Source of the DNA: Closterium sp. NIES-65
Lineage: Eukaryota; Streptophyta; Zygnematophyceae; Desmidiales; Closteriaceae
DNA: 64,000 nucleotides
Assembly: GCA_948144175.1 (NCBI GenBank)
Contig: CANXME010000387.1
Coordinates: 586,501 to 650,500, forward strand
Direction: 5' to 3'
Shown piece by piece: positions 9,600 to 21,939 of the stretch (position 1 is its first letter; each line of letters starts with the position of its first letter). The notes beneath the pieces were generated by a model. That model made no database searches and was not told the origin of the DNA. It saw nothing but the letters and a program-made list of their open reading frames with translations. Both the position numbers and the translations under genes were made by a program.

Positions 9600-10408
9600 T
9601 GTTGGTGCAACCCTACGGTTTGCACTCGGCTTGTTGTCCGTGTGCGTGCATGTGTGTGTGTGTATGGAATGGTATGAGGGCATGGGATAATATATATTTC
9701 ATGCTTATAATTGTGTGTGAATGTTGAGTCATGATGTCGAGTGTGTGTGTCGAGTCAATAGCGAGTTATCGCTAGACGCGTGTTACGCGGTCGTTTGTGT
9801 CTCGCGCGCGGTTTCTATTTTGTCCTGTGTCGAACGTTCGGCGTGTCGCAGGTGTGTACAAAAGACCCATCGAGAACTCAAGGATGAGTTTGTGATGAAG
9901 AGCCCGAGCCTTGGTGTCAAGCCTCGAGTGATTTCGAAGCTCGCCAAAAGGGTGCACCTCAAGATATTGAAGATAGTTACATTACTTTGTATAGTGTAAC
10001 ATTTCACTTGGTGTAGGCCCTAGTGAAGGGTAGTTTCGAGACCCTTCGTGGTTGGGGACAGTGTGGCACTATTCCACATCACTGTACCTTGGCTCTTGGG
10101 GTTTGTAGGAGCTGGGAGTCATTCCCAACTCGTAACTCTTCCTAACTCTTCCTATCTTGTGTTCTAAGACTATGTTGCTGCCATAGTGCCGTTCGTTCAG
10201 ACCAACGCTGTGTCGTCACTTCTTAATGAAAGCGTGCGATCTAAATTGCCTATTGTAGACGACGTTAAGGTGCTCCAGATCCAAGTTGAATGAACTCATT
10301 TGGAGTTGTGAGCAGATTGCTATGAACGTTTGAAGCCGTTGTGCAGAAATCCGACTGTGCACTCTATCTTTCGTTTCAGGCACATTGGAGCCTACTGTGA
10401 CTATAACA
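9600..10408 (+). repeat. C1 5' LTR (809 bp)
   Basis: TGTTGGTGCAACC...CTATAACA. It lacks one unit of a duplicated GTGCGCGGTTTCTATTTTG segment that is present in the C1 3' LTR (about 15450-15485) and in the C3 LTR, so it probably lost it after insertion. Confidence 0.92.
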
Positions 10409-10410
10409 AG

Positions 10411-10422
10411 TGGTATCAGAGC
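10411..10422 (+). promoter_or_regulatory. C1 primer-binding site
   Basis: TGGTATCAGAGC, two bases after the LTR, complementary to the usual initiator-Met tRNA 3' end. Confidence 0.85.
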
Positions 10423-10442
10423 CCCTTGGAGCAGTTTTGACA

Positions 10443-12281
10443 ATGGCTGGACCTGAGGAAAGGGGTGGCAGAGGTGCTAGTGGCAGTGGAGAAGCCCAAG
10501 CTCAAGGCCAACCCCGTGACTCAGCCATGGCGCCCGTGCAACCAAGTGTTAGCCCATCTAGGGACGAGCCTAGAGTGTTTGGCCTTGACAAGTTCAACGG
10601 TGACAACTTTGCTGAGTGGTCCTTCAGAATGGAGAACGTGTTTGATCACTATGACCTGCTGGAGGTGATGGAAGGAACGGAGAAGCGCCCCAAGAACGAC
10701 CCGGAGAAGAGCCCGTGGGTGCGGAAGAGCGCACAAGGCTACCTCCTACTAGGGCAAGCATTGGGGAGCAGCCAGATCCGTCACATCAAGCCTTTCCAGC
10801 GTGAACCAGAGAAGGGACCAAAGGCATGGGCCGCTCTCAAGGGTGTACAAGCTCTTGCAACAGCGACGGTAGCTGTGGTGTTGGAACGGCAAATGGCGAC
10901 ACTACGAATTGAAGAGGATGAAGCGGTTGAAGAAGGGGTGCAGAAATTCTTCGACTTGTTGACGCGGCTTGAGGGAGCTGATTTGAACTATAGTGAGCTC
11001 CAAAAGAAGACCAAGTTGCTGGCCCTACTCCCTGAGTCATGGTCCTCGCTCATCATCAACCTTAATCGCGGCTTGCCCCACCTCTCGCTTGAAGACGTGA
11101 AGCAAGCTATCCTTCAAGAGGATTTCCGCCGCCGCGAGTTGGCGAGCGCGGATGGCGCTGGGGCAGCGAGCATCGGCCGTGGATATGGTCGAGGAAGAGG
11201 TAGAGGATGAGGGGGAGGAAGGTTTGGTGGCAGCAACTTCTGCGGAGGCCGCGGGAGTGGCGGTTACGGCAGCGACGACAAGAGCTACGGACGCGGTCGC
11301 GGCTGATTCGACGGCGAGTGTCACTATTGCCACAAGAGCGGACACATGTGGCGCGACTGCTACAAACTCCCTGATGGTTGGACCCCTGCTCAAGGCCAAG
11401 AGGGTAGAGGAGCAGGAGGAGGGAGAGGACAAGGCCGTGGAGGCCGTGGCGGTCGCGGTGGCGGAGCTGCGAACATGAAGAGCGGAGACAACGACAAGGA
11501 CCCGAGCAACGATCGATACCCGGGTCTATTCTACTTCGTGTTGACGCAAGTACCGGCTGGTCCAGAGAAGGGTGAAGGCTTTGAAGAGCCAGCAGCTGTG
11601 GGGAAGGTGAGCCTACACCCCCTAGACTATTGGGTGATTGATAGTGGCGCTACCCATAGCATGACACCTCGCCCGGACTTGCTCACCGAACTCGAGCCAT
11701 CACCGGTGAAGCATGTCACATCGGCTTTGGGGCAGCGAGCAGAGGTGAAAGGCATGGGGAAGGCCATGTTCAAGGGTGCTCGTGGGAAGATGGTGGGCCT
11801 CAAGAACGTGCTTTGGGTGCCCAGCCTTGCTGCAAACCTGATTTCCGTGCGGCGGTTGGCAAAGGCCGGCATGGACACGAACTCGAAGGGAGCCAAGACC
11901 TACACCGCAAGGCTTGGCGATCGAATTCTTTGGGACCTTCGTGAGGACAGGGATGTCTACAACGAGATGTGGCAGATCCCTGTGGTCCCTATGCCTAAGA
12001 AGAGGCAAGTGGCAGCAAGCATCAGCACCAAGGATGGAGCGGTTGGTAGCGACGATGGCGCGAACGGTCGCGCTAAGGAGAATGAGCTCAAGAAGAGCAA
12101 ACCTGGAGGGACCATCAAGTTCAGTGAACCTAAGGAGAGTGGTGCAGCAACCAAGGAGCAGCAAAAGGGTGAGGAGAACCCCGAGGCAGCAGTGGAGGAG
12201 GACTACGGAGAGAGTATGTGGGGCAATATTGCGAGCGCGGCATTCTCCAATCCAACTTCGGGGGCGATATTGGGAGTGTGA
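10443..12281 (+). pseudogene. C1 Gag and protease
   Basis: It starts at ATG 10443, not at the ATG lying inside the primer-binding region, because the same MAGPE start heads C3. A copia Gag domain (residues about 50-240: FNGDNFAEWSFRMENVFDHY, then LLALLPESWSSLI) is followed by a Gly/Arg-rich segment. The canonical knuckle is CHYCHKSGHMWRDC, then protease YWVIDSGATHSM with the catalytic Asp. TGA at 11208-11210 and at 11304-11306 interrupt the Gly/Arg region. The frame runs off after an indel near 12260, where C1 differs from C3. Gag packages the RNA and the protease cuts the polyprotein. Confidence 0.88.
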
Positions 12282-15199
12282 TTGGCTCACCATGCATCGA
12301 CGCATGAGGCATGTGGCCCTGCCCATCTTGCAGCAGCTGGTGAAGAATATGATGGTTGCTCGCATACGTGTGAAGGGGGAGCCCAATGAGGTACTTGGCT
12401 GCCCGACGTGCATTCAAGCCAAGTTCACCCGATTCCCGTTCTCTAGTTCCGAGGCGACGGCTAAGGCACCGCTTGATGAGGTGGTGATGGACGTGGTGGG
12501 CCCCCTGAAGCTTGGAGCTGCTGGAGCTGAGTATTTTCTCACCATTGTCGACATCTACACCTGCATGACTTGGGTGTATGTGCTGGACAAGAAGAGCGAC
12601 GTGGCTGAAACGTTGAAGACGGATTGGTTCCCGATGGTGGAGCGACAACAAGACCGTCTAGTCAAGTCAATCCGCACCGATCGAGGGGGAGAGTTCCTGA
12701 GCAAGGAGTTTGGGTTGTGGCTGAAGAATAATGTTATTCCGCACTCCCTCATCATGCCATACTCCTCTGCAATGAACGGCATTGCCGAGCGAGCGAACCG
12801 CACAATCACGGAGGCGGCACGCGGGTTGCTCATTGAAGCCGGGCTACCCGACTATTTCTGGCCTGATGCGGTGCGGAGTGCGTGCGTGGCCAAGAACAGA
12901 GCCTTGACTCATGTGGGAGTAGACAAATGGGTGCCCTATGTGGAGTGGCTAGGAAGGAAGCCAAAGGTGGATATGCTTCGGGTGTTCGGGTGCATGTGCA
13001 TGGCGCTCGTGCCTAAGCATCTTCGGCACAACAAGCTTGGTGCCAAGGCGGTGTGGGCCGTGCACTTGGGCATGGCTCAAAACAGCAAGGGATGGCTTCT
13101 TTGGGACCCATTCACCAAGAAGTTCTTGGTGAGCAGGGACTGCAAGTTCATGGAGAACTTCATGTACAAGGATTGGAAGGCGGAGACGAAGGTGAAGTTA
13201 GGCGTGCGGTTTGGGGAGGTGAAGAGTTCCGGTTTGGAGCATGTGGAGCTGTCTTTGGAGCTGAGCAATGGCAGCACAACCACGAGGCGATCCTCCCTTG
13301 TGAATGGGGAAGAGGAGGCCAATGATGCAGGGGAAGAAGAGAAGGAGGTGCAGCAAGTGAGCGAGCGTGCACCGTCACTCCCTTCCCATACTACGAGTGC
13401 TCCACGGATTCGAGCCACACCGCAGCAACGCCAAGGCCTTCAAGTCCCTGCAGCTGAGGAGGAAGGAAGGGGGAAGAGGAGAGTTCAACCCCCTAATAGG
13501 TTGACCTATGATGCGCCGGGAAAGCAGGGCAAGACAGCCCTGGCCAGAGCGGCAATGATGGTCGGAGACGACGAGGAGAGTGACTACGAGGAGTGTGCCT
13601 TCGCGTTCTTCTCTCCGGTGGAGATGCCGGGAGAACCAGCAACTCTCAAGGAGGCTTTGGAGAGTAGTGATGCTGAGGAGTGGAAGAAGGCCATGGAGAG
13701 TGAGCTGAAGAGCATCGAGGAGAATGACACGTTTGAATTGGTGGAGCTACCGGAGGGGCGTACGGCGATAACGTCCAAGTGGCTCTTCAAAATCAAGTCG
13801 GATGCCGACGGCAAGATCGAGCGCTACAAGTCTAGGCTTGTAGCCAAGGGGTACCAGCAGAAGTAGAAGTTGGACTTCAAAGAGCTATTTGCCCCTGTGG
13901 TGAAGCCGACGACGCTGCGTACCCTATTCGCGGGAGCCGCCATCAAAGGATGGGTAGTAAAACAAATGGACATCGTAACGGCATTCCTTAACGGCATCCT
14001 TGAGGAGGAGATTTTTATGGCGCAGCCAGAGGGGTTTGACGATGGTAGTGGCAGAGTGTGGAAGCTGAAGAAGGCCCTCTATGGGCTGAAGCAGGCCCCT
14101 AGGCAATGGTACATGAAGCTGCGCGAAATGTTGGAGGGGATCGGCTTCACTCCCTCAACGGCTGATCACTCCTTGTTCATGCTTGGCGAGGGGGAGCAGA
14201 GGAGCTTCATGGTGGTGTACGTGGATGACATCCTCATCTTCTCACCCTCTTCTGACCTTGTGAAGGAGGTGATGCTGAAGCTGCAAGAAAAGTTCAAGTG
14301 CAAGTCCCTTGGTGACGTGAACTTCTACCTTGGGCTCCACATCGAACGAGACGTGGAGAAGCGGAGCATGCGAGTGCACCAACGGAAGTACCTGGAGGCG
14401 TTGGCCGCCAGCTTCAGCCAGAGTGAAGGTCATGTGGCTACTCCCTTTCCCTCTGGGTTCAAGTGTGTGAAGGGGCCAGAGGAGGAGAGCGTTGGAGAAG
14501 AGGAGAGGCGCCATTTTCACTCGTTGCTGGGCAGCCTCATGTATGCGGCGGTAAACACCCGACCGGACGTCGCGTTTGCTACCGGGCAGCTGGCTAGGGT
14601 TGTGCAATGCCCTAATGAGGAGCAAGCAGCAGCTGGAATGAGGGTGGCCAAGTATCTTGGCCAAACACCAACCGTTGGGCTGCAATACTCGGCGGCGGCA
14701 CAAAGGCGTCAAAAGGGCGCGGATGGTGTTGAACCTGGGCGTTTGTTCCTCACCGCCTACTCGGATGCTTCATATGCATCGGAACCAGAGGACATGAAAA
14801 GTGTGGGAGGCTTCATATGCTGTGTTGGTGGAGGCCCAACTGCTTGGGAGAGCAAGAAGCAGGTTGACCAAGCTTTGAGCTCGGTGGAGTCCGAGTACAT
14901 GGCACTCTTCCGTGCCATACGGGAGATTGTGTGGCAGCGGCGTTTGTTGGCTGAATTGGGGGAGGAGTAGCAAGGATCTACCCCACTCTACTGTGATAGC
15001 CAGGGTGCCATTGCTCTTGCATGGACTCACAAAGCACATGAGGGTGAAGTGGCATTGGATGAGGAGCATGGTGACCGCGGGTGAAGTTGAGTTGCGGTGC
15101 GTGAAGACCACGGGGCAGCCGGCTGACATGATGACTAAGAGGCTGGTGGAGCAGCAGCATTGGAAGTGTTGCAAGCTGGCTGGGATGGCTCTGAACTGA
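12262..15199 (+). pseudogene. C1 integrase, reverse transcriptase and RNase H
   Basis: The frame shifts by one relative to Gag. The integrase has its zinc module (HRRMRHVALP ... CPTCIQAKF) and core residues Asp in VVMDVVGPL, Asp in IRTDRGGEF, Glu in GIAERANRTI. The RT begins near 13680 (WKKAMESELKSIEENDTF), is interrupted by TAG 13864-13866, and continues with VKQMDIVTAFLNG, LYGLKQAPRQWY and VVYVDDILIFS. RNase H has TAYSDASYAS and the SVESEYMAL block; TAG at 14968 and a frame change precede a tail ending ADMMTKRL...MALN. One comparator (C3) covers only the integrase part, where it is open. Confidence 0.88.
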
Positions 15200-15240
15200 G
15201 AGAGCAACATATCCTAAGGCCAACAATCCGAGGGGGAGTT

Positions 15241-16068
15241 TGTTGGTGCAACCCTACGGTTTGCATTCGGCTTGTTGTCCATGTGCGTGCATGTGTGTGC
15301 GTATGGAATGGTATGAGGGCATGGGATAATATATATTTCATGCTTGTAATTGTGTGTGAATGTTGAGTCATGATGTCGAGTGTCTGTGTCGAGTCAATAG
15401 CAAGTTATCGCTAGACGCGTGTTACGCGGTCGTTTGTGTCTCGCGCACGGTTTCTATTTTGTCGTGCGCGGTTTCTATTTTGTCCTGTGTCGAACGTTCG
15501 ACGTGTCGCAGGTGTGTGCAGAAGACGCATCAACAACTCAAGGATGAGTTTGTGATGAAGAGCCCGAGCCTTTGTGTCAAGCCTCAAGTGATTTCGAAGC
15601 TCGCCAAAAGGGTGCACCTCAAGATATTGAAGATAGTTACATTACTTTGTGTAGTGTAACATTTCACTTGGTTTATGCCCTAGTGAAGGGTAGTTTCGAG
15701 ACCCTTCGTGGTTGGGGACAGTGTGGCACTGTTCCACATCACTGTAACTCGGCTCTTGGGGTTTGTAGGAGCTGGGAGTCATTCCCAACTCGTAACTCTT
15801 CCTAACTCTTCCTATCTTGTGTTCTAAGACTATGTTGCTACCATAGTGCCGTTCGTTCAAACCGGCGTTGTGTCGTCAGCTCTTAATGAAAGCGTGCGAT
15901 CTAAATTTTCTATTGTAGGCGACGTTAAGGCGCTCTAGATCCAAGCTGAATGAAGTCATTTGGAGTTGTGAGCAGATCGCTATGAACGTTTGAAGTCGCT
16001 GTGCAGAAATCCGACTGTGCACTCTATCTTTCGTTTTAGGCACATTGGAGCCTAATGTGACTATAACA
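15241..16068 (+). repeat. C1 3' LTR (828 bp)
   Basis: TGTTGGTGCAACC...CTATAACA, preceded by AGGGGGAGTT. It is close to 9600-10408 with scattered substitutions and one extra 19-20 bp unit. Confidence 0.92.
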
Positions 16069-16195
16069 CTATCTCAGGTTTTGGAGGTAGAATCGCAGCA
16101 TAACCCTGCGCACAAGCACATGGCACAACAAAAATCGACTATCAAAGTTCGAATTTATACTGATATCATGCGAGTGACGCCCTACTTTCGTAGGT

Positions 16196-17183
16196 TACCA
16201 GGCGCCCGAGGCCGGCGAACACTTCAAAGCGGTCGCAGCAGCTATGCAGGCAAATCCGAAAGTGGTTCTGCTCGATAGTAGCTGCTCGCACCACCTCATG
16301 GGGACGAAGGAGGCCTTCGTCGACATGGCACCGAGCGGCGATGTGAAGCATGTGTGTGGCTTCAACGGGCTCTTCAAACCGTAAAGGGCTGAGGCACCGT
16401 CACTCTGCAAGGGGAGGCCGGGAAGCAGGTCCTCATCCCTGACGTTCTCTACGTCCCGGGCATGCAGGCAAACCTGCTATCAGCTGGCCAGCTGAAGGAA
16501 AAAGGCATGCTGCTGCAGGACGACGGCGAAGAGATGATGCTCGTCAATGCGACCAGGGAGGTGCTCGGTCGAGCACGCTATACCGGCCGCATCCTCTGCA
16601 CCAACCTTCAACTCTGCTCGACAAAGTTGTCGTCGAAGTTGACAGAGGTGGTGGCCCTGCGGACGATAGCATCGGCAACGAAGTTGACGCCGCCCAGGTG
16701 GCATGCGAGGCTTGCGCACATTGGCGTCGACACCATCACGAGCTCAGCGAAGCACAAAGTCGCCACCGGCCTGGACATCAAGCCGTCGACGAGGATCGAT
16801 TTACCGTGCGTCTCCTGCGTAGGCAAAAAACATGCGCGAAACACCTTCCCCAAAAAAGGTTCGGACACGGAGGAAGCTCTAGTCGTCGTGCACATTGACC
16901 TGTGCGGACAGTTTGCCAAGGATGGGCATCTACTTCGGACCCGAAGACGCGCTACGTGTGGGTGAGGCCGGTCGCCAAGAAAAGTGACGCCCTTCGAGTG
17001 TTCGAGCAGTGGCTGCTGGTAGTGGAGAGGCAAACCAAGACGTCGGTGATGATGCTCCGCTTCGAACGTGGAGGCGCGTTCCTGGGGAAGGACTTCACCA
17101 ACTTCGTCAATGGCAAAGGCATCGTCCACTGTCCGTGCGGACGATGCTGCTGCACTTGGGCGTGCAGCACTATTGGTGGCATC
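16196..17183 (+). pseudogene. C2 protease and integrase N-terminal part
   Basis: The protease core is VVLLDSSCSHHLMG (Asp in LDS, about 16270), interrupted by TAA at 16381-16383. A second frame gives MQANLLSAGQLKEKGM, the end of the protease domain. The integrase zinc module is WHARLAHIGVD ... CVSCVGKK, with core Asp in VVHIDLCGQF. RYVWVRPVAKKSDA then follows in another frame. The second core Asp position reads LRFERGGAF, Glu where Asp is expected. Between GKGIVH and the RTMLLH segment the catalytic Glu region is missing. N1 begins at 17184. Non-functional. Confidence 0.7.
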
Positions 17184-17869
17184 TGTGAAGAGTTTCTAGC
17201 AAGGCTTAGGCTTAGGAGCCATGGAAGCTTAGGAGAGAGTTCGAGAAAGTTGAAAGGAGAAAGAGTCGAGAGAATGGGTTTCACTATTGAGAATGGCAAC
17301 TACAAATAGGTAAACAGCAACATAAGGAGGTGCACCACCAAACATGATGCAATATCTACACTACAACTGCAAACGATTATATAAAATATGTAAACATATT
17401 TTGACACGCCCCCATAATTGATTGCAGGAGTAAGTGTAAAATGCCCACTCTAGTAAGTGTAAAACGCCCACACTGGTCACCCACTCCATCCCCTCACCCT
17501 CCCCCTCCCCCTCCCCTTCCCCCTCCCCCACACACTGCTGCAGGAGCAGCAGAGGGGGGAAGAGAGGAGAGGTGGAGGGACGGCTGCTGGGTGGTCTCAC
17601 ACCCGCCACCCCAGTGCCACTCCCCGGGCTCCCCCACACCCTCACACCCTCCCCCCCAGCGGCAGCTGCAGCAGAGGGAACAAAAGGAGGAGGAGAGGGG
17701 GGGGGGGGGGGGGGGGGGCGATGCACGGCCTCCCCGGGCGCCAAAGCAGGCGGCAGAGGGGGCGACGCCTGCCCCCCCTTTCCAGGTCGCCCCTCCCGTC
17801 ACCTGTTGAGGCGACCTGAGGGGGCCGCGTGCGGCCCCCGAAGGAGCCGCGACGGGTGGCGGGACCTGC
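17184..17869 (-). mobile_element. N1: fragment of a minus-strand non-autonomous LTR element
   Basis: A single LTR (17184-17406, 223 bp, TGTGAAG...TTGACA on the plus strand) is followed by CGCCCCCATAATTG, the complement of a polypurine tract, so it is the 3' LTR of a minus-strand element. The rest holds CCCTCC arrays and a G-run near 17700 that resemble the inside of element E in reverse. The second LTR is missing, so the right end near 17869 is approximate. It interrupts C2 integrase. Confidence 0.72.
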
Positions 17870-20310
17870 GGCAGGCTGTTTGGATCCGTCGACGCTGCCA
17901 CAGGGGACGCCGCTGCACCAGCTGCTGACAGGTAAGATGCCCGACCTCACGCTGGCAAGGGTGTGGGGCTGCATGGTGCAGTTCATGGTCCCCGAGCAGC
18001 AGCGCGGTGGGAAGCTGGCACCGAAGACTCGTTGGGGGCTACACCTGAGAGTGTCACCAGAGAGCAAGGGATGGGAAGTCCTCGAGCTGACAGACAACAA
18101 GATGGTCACGACAGTCGAGGCCATCTTCTAGAGAGACGTTCCCACTGCTCGTTGAGATCGACGAGGGTGTTGATGAGAATTTCCATCCTTCTCCTCCTCC
18201 TCCTGTTCCTGCTGCTCCACCTCTTGTCACTACCTAAGCTAGCACCTTTGTTGCCCACCGGTGACGAGGGGAGCCTGCGGACGTTGCTTGTGGCACCGAC
18301 CAGTGGCATCGCCAGCGGCCAACGTAATGTGAAGCTCGACGATGAGGGTGCGAAGCCGCTGACGACAGGGGAGTACCGGATGGAAGAGATGTCGCAAACA
18401 GGGGAGCTGTTGACGAAGGAAGCAGTTGCAGAGGATCCGCCGACAGGGGAGCAGCTTGACGATGGCTCATCAACTGACGTTGTGGAGGTCATTGGTGAAC
18501 CCGACGACGATGAAGGGGAGCTGTCTACAGGGGAGCGGTTCAGTGACAGATATGTGGTGGAAGTCAAGGCCGACGAGCCTCCGTAGCGACGTTCCACTCG
18601 TGTCAAATTTGGCAAGCCTCGCGAGAAGCTGAGCTACTATGCTTGCCTGCCGCCGACCTCCTACAGCACGTTGCTCGACGATGCGCAAGACGACGTCGAC
18701 CTGCCCGAGCTCGACCCCAACATGCACGCCGACCCAAAGCATCGCTGGGACATTGCGACGATGACAGTGAAGGAGGCATTGGCGAGCTGGAAAGGCAAGG
18801 CGGTGAAGGCTGCATAGACAAGGAGATTCACAGCCTCATCACCAACGGCACATGGGAGCTGGTGGAACGTCCGCACGGGGTGAACATCATGAAGAACTAG
18901 TGGGTGCTGACGACGAAGTACCATATCGTCGAGACGGTCGCTCGCGAGAAGGCACGCTTGGTCGTGAAGGGCTTCATGCAGGTGTACGGTGCCGACTACA
19001 ATGAGACGTACGCGCCGGTCAGCAGCTACAGTACGTCACGCTGAGGATCTTCCTCAGCATCGTCACCGTCTTCGACTTGCACCTGATGCAGCTCAACATG
19101 TACAGTAAGCAGGACAGGGTGTTGTACGTGTACCAGCCAGACTACTATGATGATGGAACTGGCCGGGTGTGCAAGCTGTTCAAGAGCCTCTAGTGGCTGA
19201 AGCAGTCACCGCTGCTGTGGTACAGGGCCCTTGACGGAGTACTGCTGGGCGCCGGCTCGAAGAAGAGTCAGGTCGACGAAGCTCTCTACTTCACGGTCGG
19301 TGACGGAGGAGTGATGTGCTGGGTGCTCGTCTACGTCGACGACGTGCTCGCCGCCAGCAGCAGCCTCACGATGCTAAAGGGGCTGAAGGAGCTGCTGAAG
19401 GCTGCCTTTGAGCTGCGCAAGATCAGCCCGGTCGAGAAGTACCTCAGGCTTGAGATCGTGCGAGATAGGTCGGCAAGGAAGCTGTGGCTACACCAGCAGT
19501 CGTACGCCAACAAGCTGCGCAGGTGTTTCATCGACGAGGAGCAGACTGGACGGATCCCGAAGACGCCGGTCTCCGTCAACGCCTACGCGGAGCTGACATT
19601 CGATGACGAGGATGCTCAAGGTCGCGAAGAGGAGGAATATCGGCAGAAGGTCGGCTCGCTGCAGTTTGCGGCGATAACAACGACGCTGGACATCGCCTTC
19701 GCATGTAGCAAGTTGGGAAGCGGCCTGACGGTGCGGAGCAACAACCACTGGCGCGAGGTCGATCGTTGCCTGCACTACCTCGCCGACACCTGTGACACCG
19801 CCCTGGAGTTTGGCGGTGGACCAGAGACGCTGAGCCTGATCGGCTACGTGGACGCCGACGATGCTGGCGACAAGCAGAAGCGGACGAGCATGGGCGGCTA
19901 CGTGTTCGTCCTCGGAGGGGCCGCTGTCTCCTGGTCGAGCCAGCGGATCAAGTGCACGACGCTTTCATTGACCGAGTCTGAGTACGTCGCGGCCACGGAA
20001 GCCGGCAAGGAGGGACGGCAATTTCGCTTCCTCCTTGCATAGTTCCATCAGCTCGACGCTGGGACGTCGATGGTCCTTCGTGTGGAAAACCAGTCGGCCA
20101 TCACTGTCGTGGAAGGCTTGGGGCTGAAAGGCAACCTCAAGCACATGGAGCGATGTTACGCTTGGCTGCAGCAGATGGTGAAGCGCAGGAAGTTCGTTCT
20201 GTGGTACATCTCGACCACTGAGCAGCCGGCCGACTTCATGACGAAGGTGCTGCACTTTTTCGGCCTTCAACCGGTGCTCCGTCGCAATCGGCCAAGTTCG
20301 TCTGGCTGAC
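17870..20310 (+). pseudogene. C2 integrase end, reverse transcriptase and RNase H
   Basis: PQGTPLHQLLTGKMPDLTLA and RVWGCMVQF are the copia integrase C-terminal region. A Glu/Asp-rich linker repeats TGE-type segments (18250-18590). The RT starts near 18760 (VKEALASWKGK) with a frame change and stops at 18898 and 19192; LVYVDDVLAAS near 19327 is the catalytic palm. The 19311-20042 stretch is the longest open part and covers RT thumb to RNase H (IGYVDADDAGD, LTESEYVA). The remaining tail ends EQPADFMTKVL. These motifs identify a copia pol; the copy is dead. Confidence 0.8.
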
Positions 20311-20489
20311 GTTGGCGACGGTGACAACGATGTGCAGCAGTAGTTGCCGTGCCCTTCTACACGGCTGGTGCGGTGACCGGCGTGCTATGTGTTGTGTGCA
20401 CACCGACGGATTTTCCCGGTGTATTCTATCCCTTGGGTTCTGGGTGAACCTTGTGTGTAGTGTGCCCAAGCGTGAGCGCGGCAGGGGAG

Positions 20490-21479
20490 TGTTGAAGGAA
20501 GTTGGCCCTGCCCTCGCCTGGGAAAAACTGACTTCGTGGTCGGGCCTGTGGGAGGTGCAGCCGACCCTCTGCAGGATGCGAGATCTGGATCTTCTGCGTA
20601 GGTTGGGTTGCCTGTACACGAGGTGTACTAGGGAACCCATGGAAGAGTAGTTGAAACATCCGCGAGTGCAACGCAAACGCCTCGTGCACATGTGCGAGTA
20701 GTGTGCAGAGGTTGCGGATGTTCATCTGTGTAGGGTTACGTCTGACCCTGCGCACCCTCGCGAATGCACAGGAGAATTTTGGCCAGAAATTTGATTGTGC
20801 CCTAATTTCGACCAATGAGGAGCTGAAATTTCAGAATGTCGACCGAGGTGGTCGATGAAGGTCGTCGACCCGCGACGACGAAGGTCGTTGACCTACAATG
20901 ACGAAGGTCATCAACCAGCACGGTTACCCGCTTGACGAGGTTCTGCAGAGGTGCGCGAATGTCGCCGAGGTTGTTGTGGCGATGTCGACCAACGTAACAA
21001 CACATGCTCGACGTGGCTAGTCAGGTGCATCCGTCTGCATGTGGCAGACCTGGCACCTACGCATTTTGCTCGACAGTGCACGTCGTGCGTACCTGTCTAC
21101 AAGCTCCTGCAAAGTAGGTACTTGCACATGCGCTTACAATCACCTGCGGATGCAATGTTGGCAAGCCGCGCGGGTGGAGCGTTGGCAAGCCGCGTGGGTG
21201 CAACTTTGGCAGGCTGCCATTCTGCAGCGTTGGCAAGTCGTACACGAGCTGCGTGGCGGGCCGCAGACTTGCTGCATTGGCAGGTCGTCGACTTTGTCAT
21301 GCTGGCGATCGACCTGCCTGAGCACTAGCAAGCCTTGCATGTGATGTAGTCAATATCTTGCCATTGCATGTTCATTCTGAACTCTGTATTCTCAACTTTC
21401 CTTAGTGAAACTCTTGCTATTTTGCCCTGTCAAAACACAAGTCCTAGATAACACCGACAGAGCTACGATCACTCTAACA
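20490..21479 (+). repeat. Probable C2 3' LTR
   Basis: It begins TGTTGAAGGAAG right after GCAGGGGAG and may end at ...CTCTAACA (21479) or at an earlier ...GATAACA (about 21452). No second copy is in the window, so the ends are inferred. It contains imperfect repeats of ACGAAGGTCGT (20840-20920) and of GGCAAGCCGCG (21160-21250). Confidence 0.45.
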
Positions 21480-21688
21480 TCTCGTGCCTACCCCATAGTC
21501 TAGCTCCCACCGTTGTAGAGTGAATCTCCGCAGCAAGCAGGATAGGGAGGCCGACCTTAGGATTCGAGTTAGCCGAGCTCATAGTAGATCTTAACCGAAT
21601 CACGGCTGTCTCTGGGCCAAGAAATTTTAAGTTTATGGGGTGGCTGGGAATAGGGGCAAGCTGACCAGGGAGCTCTGAGGGAGAAAGG
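21480..21688. other. Unassigned spacer
   Basis: 209 bp between C2 and C4. No gene, repeat or LTR boundary was recognised apart from the flanking ones. Confidence 0.4.
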
Positions 21689-21830
21689 TGTCAAACTCTT
21701 ATGCTATAGTCCATGTAGGCTATAGTGGGGTAGACAATATGGGGTACAACACTTCTAGGTTTTCCTACTTGTACCCACCTGCTTGCTAGTTCATTCATTC
21801 CTTCCTCATTTCTTCACATGGTATCAGATT
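21689..21830 (+). repeat. C4 5' LTR and primer-binding site
   Basis: LTR 21689-21818 (130 bp, TGTCAAACTC...TTCTTCACA), then TGGTATCAGATT at 21819-21830. The LTR shares GTAGGCTATAGTGGGGTA and GTACAACAC with C5/C6. Confidence 0.82.
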
Positions 21831-21939
21831 AGGTTCCCTAGTAGGAACGCTTCCTTAGGCCCACCACTGAAACCTTTTTTTTCTGACTGGAGAAACAATC
21901 GCTCCTGCCTGAGGCGCGCCTTGTGGGCCGCCCTTCTGT

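Larger units (their letters stand above)
9600..16068 (+). mobile_element. Ty1/copia retrotransposon C1, full length, inactivated
   Basis: Two long LTRs (9600-10408 and 15241-16068) bound a gag-pol frame in the copia order Gag, protease, integrase, RT, RNase H. TGGTATCAGAGC at 10411 is the initiator-Met primer-binding site; CCGAGGGGGAGTT precedes the 3' LTR. Stops at 11208, 11304, 13864 and 14968, plus frame changes near 12260 and 15035, disable it. At 11208 and 11304 the related copy C3 has CGA where C1 has TGA. Probable target duplication CTATA/CTATC. Confidence 0.93.
16190..21479 (+). mobile_element. Ty1/copia remnant C2, degenerate
   Basis: It lacks a 5' LTR and most of Gag. Protease, integrase, RT and RNase H pieces are recognisable but scattered over frames. 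It contains the N1 fragment inside the integrase. A purine tract GCGGCAGGGGAG precedes a probable 3' LTR at 20490. Sequence divergence from the other copia copies marks a separate family; the protease form LDSSCSHHLM resembles C7. Confidence 0.78.

Noticed and set aside
10411..10422. tRNA-like sequence that might mark a tRNA gene
   Set aside because: Only the 12-nt complement of the tRNA 3' end is present, as in a primer-binding site; no cloverleaf can be drawn.
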